Shown: piece by piece, positions 54,650-59,232 of the stretch
Position numbering within the stretch: position 1 is the stretch's first letter
Layout of the letters: the number at the start of each line of letters is the position of its first letter
Assembly: GCA_026988235.1 (NCBI GenBank)
Contig: JALSLQ010000031.1
Coordinates: 1 to 59,232, forward strand
DNA: 59,232 bases
Direction of reading: 5' to 3'
Origin: Sulfurimonas sp.
GTDB taxonomy: Bacteria; Campylobacterota; Campylobacteria; Campylobacterales; Sulfurimonadaceae
Position numbers and translations under genes: made by a program
The notes under the pieces: model-generated
The model's input: the letters and a program-made list of their open reading frames with translations, nothing else
What the model was told of the DNA's origin: nothing
The model's database searches: none

Positions 54650-56239
54650 TTAGCTTTTAAATTCGTCAATAGTTTTTTGTAAAGAAGAGGCAACCTGTAC
54701 AAGTTTTTGTAAGTCATCTTCAATGCTCACTACACTTGTACCGTTCGCCGTCGAGAGGACTTCAACTTTACCGATATATGTAATAATTTCTTGAATATTT
54801 TTGGACATTTTCTCACTGTCGTTTTTAGATTTATTTGCCATTTGTGTAGAAGTTTCCATTGCATCTGAGGTTATGGCAATCTTTTGCTCGACATCATCAG
54901 ATATATTGACAAGGGCTTCAATGTTTTGTGCATTTATCGTCATTTTATCACTGACATCATTGATAGCCTGAACAATAGCGCTAACGCTGATGTCGATTTC
55001 TGCCAAACTTTTTTGTGTGCGTTCTGCAAGTTTTCTGACTTCATCGGCGACGACGGCAAACCCTCGTCCATGCTCACCTGCACGCGCCGCTTCTATGGCG
55101 GCATTGAGTGCTAAAAGATTTGTTTGCTCGGCTATGTCTTTTATGACATTAAGAACATCTTTCACCTGATCGGCATCATTTTTAAGAACCAAAAGTTCAC
55201 CAGAGAGTTCATTTTCACTCTCTACGAAAGTGCCTACTTCCGCATTTAAGTTTGCTAATGAATTATGTGCTTTGCCCAACTCTTTTTGAGCTTTTAGTAT
55301 AGTCTCTTGTGTTGTTGTAGCAGCTTGAATAGTTTCATTTAAAATATTTTGAATATCTTCACTTTTTTGACTTGTTTTAGCAACAATCTTTCTTTCTTGT
55401 TGTACCCCTTCTCGTATAACATGGGATGCCCGTTCAATTTCAGAAGCAATTTCATTGTTTTGTTCCCCTAATGATTTGACTTCATTTATGGTTGATTGAA
55501 TCATCTCTATAAAATGGTTAACTTCATTGGCGGTTTCTCCAAATTCATTCCCTTTTTTGTGTGCGAGTCGTTTAGTCAAGTCTTTATCACCGCTGACAAG
55601 GTCAGCAATTCTCTCTTTTAAATTGCAAAGTGGTTTAAAAATTTCACGACCGAAAAATATTGCAGCCAGTATACCAAAGACAATACCACCGACAATTAAA
55701 GAGATAATAAGTGTTCTATTGGTTGCACTGATTGCTGCATCATTTTTATCTAAAGATATGGTTAAATCCATAGCACCTAAAGCATAGCCGACTTGTGCAT
55801 TGTAGTGGCACTGCAGACATCGCTTTTCTGCAATCATCGGTCTTATCATCCGAATAACATGATGTCCATTATTATGTATTTCAACGATTTTTGTCTTTTT
55901 GTTTTGTAAAACATCTTGAAGAAGAGAGTCTGTCGTGTATTTTTCATTCGGTGCATAGACTTTTAAAACGGCTTTTGATTTTGCAATTTTTAAATCATTT
56001 ATTCCATCAATTCCTTTGGCACTTTTAAATGCACTTTGCACAACTTCTGGATCACCCATCATCATACTTGTCGTCATTGTCTGAAAGATTGACTCACTCA
56101 GCATCTTTAAAGATTTTTTTGCCGTAGTATCTGAGAGACTATGCAATGTTGAAGAGAGATAATAAGACATTCCAATAAGCCCAAGTATACTCAGGGCTAC
56201 AATGGAAAGAATAACTTTTGATTTGACTGAAGTTAACAT
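54650..56239 (-). CDS. Methyl-accepting chemotaxis protein with periplasmic CxxCH haem domain
   Basis: This is a 529-residue chemoreceptor. Membrane helices at about residues 8-28 and 172-195 enclose a periplasmic domain of the DUF3365/Tll0287 type, with CLQCH near residue 140, a c-type haem-binding motif. A HAMP domain follows, then a signalling domain with [24 protein letters not shown] sequence ([10 protein letters not shown]) and a long helical tail. Haem-containing chemoreceptors respond to gases or redox state. The same sensor type heads the GGDEF-EAL protein at 1386. AAGG precedes the start. Confidence 0.92.
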   Translation of the reverse strand: MLTSVKSKVILSIVALSILGLIGMSYYLSSTLHSLSDTTAKKSLKMLSESIFQTMTTSMMMGDPEVVQSAFKSAKGIDGINDLKIAKSKAVLKVYAPNEKYTTDSLLQDVLQNKKTKIVEIHNNGHHVIRMIRPMIAEKRCLQCHYNAQVGYALGAMDLTISLDKNDAAISATNRTLIISLIVGGIVFGILAAIFFGREIFKPLCNLKERIADLVSGDKDLTKRLAHKKGNEFGETANEVNHFIEMIQSTINEVKSLGEQNNEIASEIERASHVIREGVQQERKIVAKTSQKSEDIQNILNETIQAATTTQETILKAQKELGKAHNSLANLNAEVGTFVESENELSGELLVLKNDADQVKDVLNVIKDIAEQTNLLALNAAIEAARAGEHGRGFAVVADEVRKLAERTQKSLAEIDISVSAIVQAINDVSDKMTINAQNIEALVNISDDVEQKIAITSDAMETSTQMANKSKNDSEKMSKNIQEIITYIGKVEVLSTANGTSVVSIEDDLQKLVQVASSLQKTIDEFKS

Positions 56240-56300
56240 AAAAATACCTTACTACTTATAAAATTTTAAATTATTATAACTAAATAATGTCTTTGGAATG

Positions 56301-57356
56301 TTACATTGTATATATTAGGTACTCTATTTGTTCTAAAAGTTCTTTATTTGTAATTTTTAAACTATTTGTATACGCTAAGGAAGCGCCTGCTCCTACGCCC
56401 TCTTTAGCCTCGCCCTCATCATATTTTTTAAGTATAGGTATTTGTGTATTTGAAAAACTAAATGTTGTATAAATGGCATGCGGTTTATAGCTTAATTGCT
56501 CTAAGATATGAGAAATATTGGAGTTTTTGTCCTCTGTGACCCATTGTGTTGTTGCCAAAACAATGTTGTCATGTTTTACTCGCATTAAAACATCTTCTCT
56601 AAGTTTATCGGCGATTAACAAACAGGCTGCCATTTGTGTTCCGCCTGCTAAAACCACTTGAAACCGCTTGGAGGCTTCGAGGAGAAATCCTGCACAAAAA
56701 AGAAGCATATTATCACTGACGATGCCAAGTTTTTCAAAATTTGTCATCTCTTCATTGATGAGGCTTAGTGCTTTGTTGATTGTCTGTGTTTTAACATCAT
56801 TAGGTACATGTAAGAAACTAGAGGAAAAATCATTTGCACAATCATATTCGAGTGCTAAGATGGAAGCAGTTGCCGTAGTTGTTCCCGCGGGTGTACTTTC
56901 TCCTAAAATAAGATAGTTGCCTTTAAGCTCATACGATTTTCCAAACTCCATACCTTTTGCAAATATCTCTTTGGCGTCAATACCTGCGCCGCTACTTATA
57001 GATTCAGACGGAGTAATGCCAAAATGATGGATATGGCAGTTTTGCGGTTCTGCCGTCAGTCCCAAATCTAAAATTTCTATGCTGCTAAAGGGTGCTATAT
57101 TATGCACAGCACGAGTGATGAGTGCCGGTGTCGGCACCCCCGTAGGTGTCTCAGCAAGCTCTCCAAGTGAAAAAACTTTTTCATTTGTGATAAATTCTGC
57201 ATCAAGTGTAGGCGTAAGCGGAATCATTCCGGGAATTCCGGCTTGGGTAATCCCTTGTATTTCACAAGTTTTTGTCACACTCGCAGCAAGTAAAAAGTCG
57301 GCTTTGCCCTCTGACAAAGAATCTAAATTGTTTGTTAGTATGTTGTATGTTTGCAT
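56301..57356 (-). CDS. cobT: Nicotinate-nucleotide-dimethylbenzimidazole phosphoribosyltransferase (CobT-like)
   Basis: This is a 351-residue enzyme of the UPF0284/TIGR00303 branch of CobT, which activates the lower base of cobalamin. Motifs include ETPTGVPTPALITRAV, GESTPAGTTTATASI with its phosphate-binding glycine loop, FGITPSESISSGAGIDA and VVLAGGTQMAACLLIADKL. It supports a cobalamin assembly step in this organism; no other cobalamin gene is nearby. It follows the SYLF-domain gene by 22 bases on the same strand. Confidence 0.88.
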   Translation of the reverse strand: MQTYNILTNNLDSLSEGKADFLLAASVTKTCEIQGITQAGIPGMIPLTPTLDAEFITNEKVFSLGELAETPTGVPTPALITRAVHNIAPFSSIEILDLGLTAEPQNCHIHHFGITPSESISSGAGIDAKEIFAKGMEFGKSYELKGNYLILGESTPAGTTTATASILALEYDCANDFSSSFLHVPNDVKTQTINKALSLINEEMTNFEKLGIVSDNMLLFCAGFLLEASKRFQVVLAGGTQMAACLLIADKLREDVLMRVKHDNIVLATTQWVTEDKNSNISHILEQLSYKPHAIYTTFSFSNTQIPILKKYDEGEAKEGVGAGASLAYTNSLKITNKELLEQIEYLIYTM

Positions 57357-57378
57357 TATGTAATCTTTTTTTGTAGTT

Positions 57379-57942
57379 TTAATTTAAATCACCGTCTTTC
57401 CAGTATTTTGTTCCTTGAATAGTTGCTTGCAGTGCCAAACCGTTTTTTGTGAGTTTATATATTCTTATCCCCGGTGCAACCGTGATGGAGGCATTTACGG
57501 CTCCACCGTTCTTGCCTGCTTTTGCCGCCGCATCTGCTTGTGCGTTAGCTTCCCAGCCTTTGTTTATGAAAGTATCAAATACTTTTTTGTTTTCAAACAA
57601 AAATATAATGCGAAAATCTTTTACGCCGAGTCCTAAGCCAACTCCTGCTGAAGCCATATTCATATAAATATTTTTGCCTGTTTTGTTGCCATGTGCCAAA
57701 CCGCTACCACCCTCGGCTGAGAAAAAGATGAGATTGACACCGCCACTGCTAAATGTGGCATAGCCGTAAGATTTTGCAAGCATTTTTTTTGCTTTGGGCG
57801 CATGTTTGTACAAAAGTTTCAGTGTAGCTTTACTCTCTTTAATGCGTTCTTGTTTTTTTTCGGCGTTGGTGTTTCCTGACCAAAAACCTGAAAAAAGTAA
57901 ACTCAGGGCTATTATGCCAGTAATTATTCCAATTTTTTTCAT
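57379..57942 (-). CDS. SYLF/YSC84-domain lipid-binding protein, exported
   Basis: This is a 187-residue protein with a signal peptide (MKKIGIITGIIALSLLFSG) and a SYLF domain, visible in KSYGYATFSSGGVNLIFFSA, GVGLGLGVKDFRIIFLF and an Ala/Gly-rich WEANAQADAAAKAGKNGG. The SYLF domain binds phosphoinositides in eukaryotes; bacterial members are periplasmic and of unknown role. The possible Cys for lipidation is absent. I chose the ATG at 57942 because GGAAC lies just upstream and the signal peptide begins there. Confidence 0.83.
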   Translation of the reverse strand: MKKIGIITGIIALSLLFSGFWSGNTNAEKKQERIKESKATLKLLYKHAPKAKKMLAKSYGYATFSSGGVNLIFFSAEGGSGLAHGNKTGKNIYMNMASAGVGLGLGVKDFRIIFLFENKKVFDTFINKGWEANAQADAAAKAGKNGGAVNASITVAPGIRIYKLTKNGLALQATIQGTKYWKDGDLN

Positions 57943-57952
57943 AAAATGTTCC

Positions 57953-58162
57953 TTATTCAATCTCTACACCTTCCCAAAATTCGTCATAGTCGAGATTTGT
58001 AAGTGCATTTTCATCTGCTATATTTTTTTGTAAAAGTTTTTTTTGCTGTTCTTGAAAGTAGAACTCAAGGGCTTCGTTAATGAGTGTACTTGCATCTTTT
58101 TTGAGTATTTGGGTAAATGTTTCTAAGTTTTGTAAGTTGTAATCATTGATAGTTATTTGCAT
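57953..58162 (-). CDS. Small ribbon-helix-helix-like antitoxin or regulator
   Basis: This is a 69-residue protein. Its N-terminal half (MQITINDYNLQNLETFTQIL) resembles a ribbon-helix-helix or antitoxin-like strand-helix, with ASTLINEALEFYF next; the C-terminus is acidic. No toxin gene follows; the SYLF gene begins ten bases after it. It may be an orphan antitoxin or a regulator. A TAAAAT box lies exactly six bases before the ATG, another candidate leaderless start. Confidence 0.55.
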   Translation of the reverse strand: MQITINDYNLQNLETFTQILKKDASTLINEALEFYFQEQQKKLLQKNIADENALTNLDYDEFWEGVEIE

Positions 58163-58168
58163 AGAAAC

Positions 58169-58174
58169 ATTTTA
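58169..58174 (-). promoter_or_regulatory. Possible -10 box of the RHH-like gene, leaderless arrangement
   Basis: On the minus strand GCTAAAAT, then GTTTCT, then ATG. The hexamer TAAAAT differs from TATAAT at one base, and the six-base spacing equals that of the other leaderless candidates. Confidence 0.4.
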
Positions 58175-58200
58175 GCTAAGTTAAGTAAATGGCATTTTTT

Positions 58201-58259
58201 AGAACTCAGGCTGAGAGTGGAATGAAAGTTGAAATAGCCGGCACTAAAGTACCGGTTCC
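58201..58259. repeat. REP-like pair with one decayed member
   Basis: An inverted element is clear at 58237-58259 (arms CCGGTACT/AGTGCCGG on the GGAA strand). Before it, GAACTCAGGCTGAGAGTGG looks like the remnant of a direct element plus spacer type 1. The element ends 12 bases from the stop codon of the phosphoesterase gene. Confidence 0.75.
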
Positions 58260-58270
58260 AGAAAATTACT

Positions 58271-59113
58271 TTAAGAAGTATATATAAGTTTTTCATTGAT
58301 ATTGTTGCCATTTAATTCTACATAACGCATCGGGTACATATCTAAATCAAGCGGACGAATGAAACCGCGCGTGACGATAACTTTGGTTCCTTGGATCTCT
58401 TTGACGGAGTCAATATGCTTGTGTCCGGAGAGTGTCAAAAGAAGATTTTTGTATTTAAAGAGTCTTTTTTGCACCTCTTTGGTGTTGTTGAGTACATATT
58501 TATGGATGTCTTTTTCTTCAGTCCCGCCCCAGTAATTTGTATACGGATGATGATTTAAAATAACGGTCGGTTTATTCTTCTGTAAAATATTTTCGGTAAA
58601 TGATAAAGTCTCTTCTGTATACGCACCGTTGTTATGATTTTCTATACAGCTGTCAAGTCCTAAAATATTGTAGCCTTTTGCCTGTAAAAGCCAGTCTTTT
58701 CCTTTTACATGTAAGGCTTTGGAACTACAAAACATGTTTTTGAATTCTTGGAGATTGATGTGTTTGTCACCTTTTGGAAAAGCTTCTTTGTTGCCTCTGA
58801 CTGAATAGTATGGGCAGTAAAGTGTGTCCGCAATTTCTTTAAATTTGCGTGCATCGCTGTCTTTGGGTGCGTTGTTGTTAAAATTATCACCGCCAAAAAG
58901 AACAAAGTCTAAATTTTTATAGTTATTGTTAATAAATTCAGCCATCAATTGCATCGCTTCAACACTTTCATTGTTGCTTAAATCCATGTGTGAATCTGTT
59001 ACATGTATAAAGCGTAATGTCTCTTTTTTATTTTTTTTTGCATTTACTAGTAAAGGCATTGCACTGACTGCTACAGCGCTTTTTAGAAAGTTTCTTCTTG
59101 ATATTTTTGACAT
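58271..59113 (-). CDS. Tat-exported metallophosphoesterase
   Basis: This is a 280-residue protein. It begins with a Tat signal: MSKISRRNFLKSAVAVSAMP contains the twin-arginine motif SRRNFLK. The calcineurin-like phosphoesterase motifs follow: HVTDSHMD, FGGDNFN, VRGNKE, LNHHPYTNYW and SGHKHID, supplying the Asp, His and Asn ligands of the two-metal site. It should hydrolyse a phosphoester or nucleotide in the periplasm. GAGAGGA precedes the start. Confidence 0.88.
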   Translation of the reverse strand: MSKISRRNFLKSAVAVSAMPLLVNAKKNKKETLRFIHVTDSHMDLSNNESVEAMQLMAEFINNNYKNLDFVLFGGDNFNNNAPKDSDARKFKEIADTLYCPYYSVRGNKEAFPKGDKHINLQEFKNMFCSSKALHVKGKDWLLQAKGYNILGLDSCIENHNNGAYTEETLSFTENILQKNKPTVILNHHPYTNYWGGTEEKDIHKYVLNNTKEVQKRLFKYKNLLLTLSGHKHIDSVKEIQGTKVIVTRGFIRPLDLDMYPMRYVELNGNNINEKLIYTS

Positions 59114-59202
59114 ATTTTTTTCCTCTCTTTTATATGATTTTATCTTATATAAGTAATATTTTGATAAACTTCAAAACTTTTTAGAAGATTTAGGGGTTTT
59201 TT

Positions 59203-59232
59203 ATGGATAAAGTTGCATTAAGAAACATAATA
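59203..59232 (+). CDS. Start of a gene cut by the window end
   Basis: An ATG at 59203, with AGGGG about seven bases upstream, opens a frame MDKVALRNII that runs to the window end without a stop. Ten residues are too few for a family call, though the opening is compatible with a real gene. Confidence 0.35.
   Translation, partial: MDKVALRNII

Larger units (their letters stand above)
15286..59008. repeat. Dispersed palindrome TTACATGTAA (23 copies of core TACATGTA)
   Basis: Perfect ten-base copies start at 15286, 15586, 19698, 26924, 27055, 37019, 38791, 39029, 39227, 45287, 52081, 52813 and 58705. Copies with one changed outer base start at 17619, 32942, 38403, 38444, 42769, 46173, 52636, 53842, 56804 and 58999. 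Twenty lie inside genes, and most are read TTA-CAT-GTA (Leu-His-Val). None was found before 15286. This feature spans the first to the last copy and is not a continuous element. Confidence 0.7.

Noticed and set aside
57953..58162. Complete toxin-antitoxin pair at the RHH-like gene
   Set aside because: No toxin-like gene adjoins it; the next gene is an exported SYLF protein, so only an orphan is supported.

Overview
The window is AT-rich DNA from a free-living, flagellated, respiratory member of the Campylobacterota, most like Sulfurimonas or a relative. The evidence is the protein families and gene order: fliK-flgD-flgE behind a sigma-54 promoter, a CetB-like PAS protein overlapping a chemoreceptor gene, many chemoreceptors with zinc-binding CZB tails, HD-GYP and EAL signalling proteins, a PurT formyltransferase, and a two-gene SdhA/SdhB-type unit. 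No tRNA, rRNA, CRISPR array, prophage or transposase gene was seen.

Layout. 1-3.4 kb: a CZB chemoreceptor and a haem-binding (CxxCH) GGDEF-EAL protein. 3.4-4.9 kb (minus strand): rpsU, a DUF2892 protein, a Crp/Fnr regulator and an ArsR repressor. 4.9-15.9 kb (plus strand): a metal-handling block with an ArsR operator, a Met-rich cytochrome, an SO_0444-type Cu/Zn permease, small metal-associated proteins, a TolC/adaptor/CzcA-CusA tripartite pump, a Met/Gln-rich exported protein, a beta-barrel protein and an OmpR-type two-component pair. 15.9-19.1 kb: dnaG and small exported proteins. 19.1-24.8 kb: fliK, flgD and two hook genes with two sigma-54 promoters. 24.9-29.6 kb: purT, a 2-hydroxyacid dehydrogenase, and sdhA/sdhB-like genes. 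29.9-44.7 kb: large signalling proteins (double receiver, FIST hybrid kinase with an HD-GYP regulator, CheB-CheR-PAS kinase, HD-GYP-GGDEF), plus a VapBC-type toxin-antitoxin pair and a siroheme nitrite/sulfite reductase. 45-59 kb: a B12-binding radical SAM protein, a CetB/receptor pair, an MFS transporter, a rhodanese-like/DUF309 pair, a haemolysin III homologue, a SUV3-like helicase, a haem-binding chemoreceptor, CobT, a SYLF protein and a Tat-exported phosphoesterase.

From 24.8 kb onward the spaces between genes are occupied by about 40 copies of a 23-base hairpin element. Each begins with GGAA, followed by two 8-base arms around a 2-base centre. The elements are arranged as inverted pairs and tandem arrays with at least four spacer families. 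The arms covary between copies and most non-Watson-Crick pairs are G.T on one strand, so the folded strand can be inferred. This is the architecture of REP/BIME elements moved by RAYT (Y1) transposases, but no such gene is in the window.

Four other sequence-level signals stand out: two adjacent stem-loops that both display a C5 (G5) tract in the loop, behind a minus-strand -10 box, a candidate RepG-like small RNA; a strongly over-represented palindrome TTACATGTAA, mostly inside genes and absent from the first 15 kb; a recurring TATAAT-N6-ATG arrangement that predicts leaderless mRNAs, including dnaG; and a one-residue-short first cysteine pair in the siroheme reductase.
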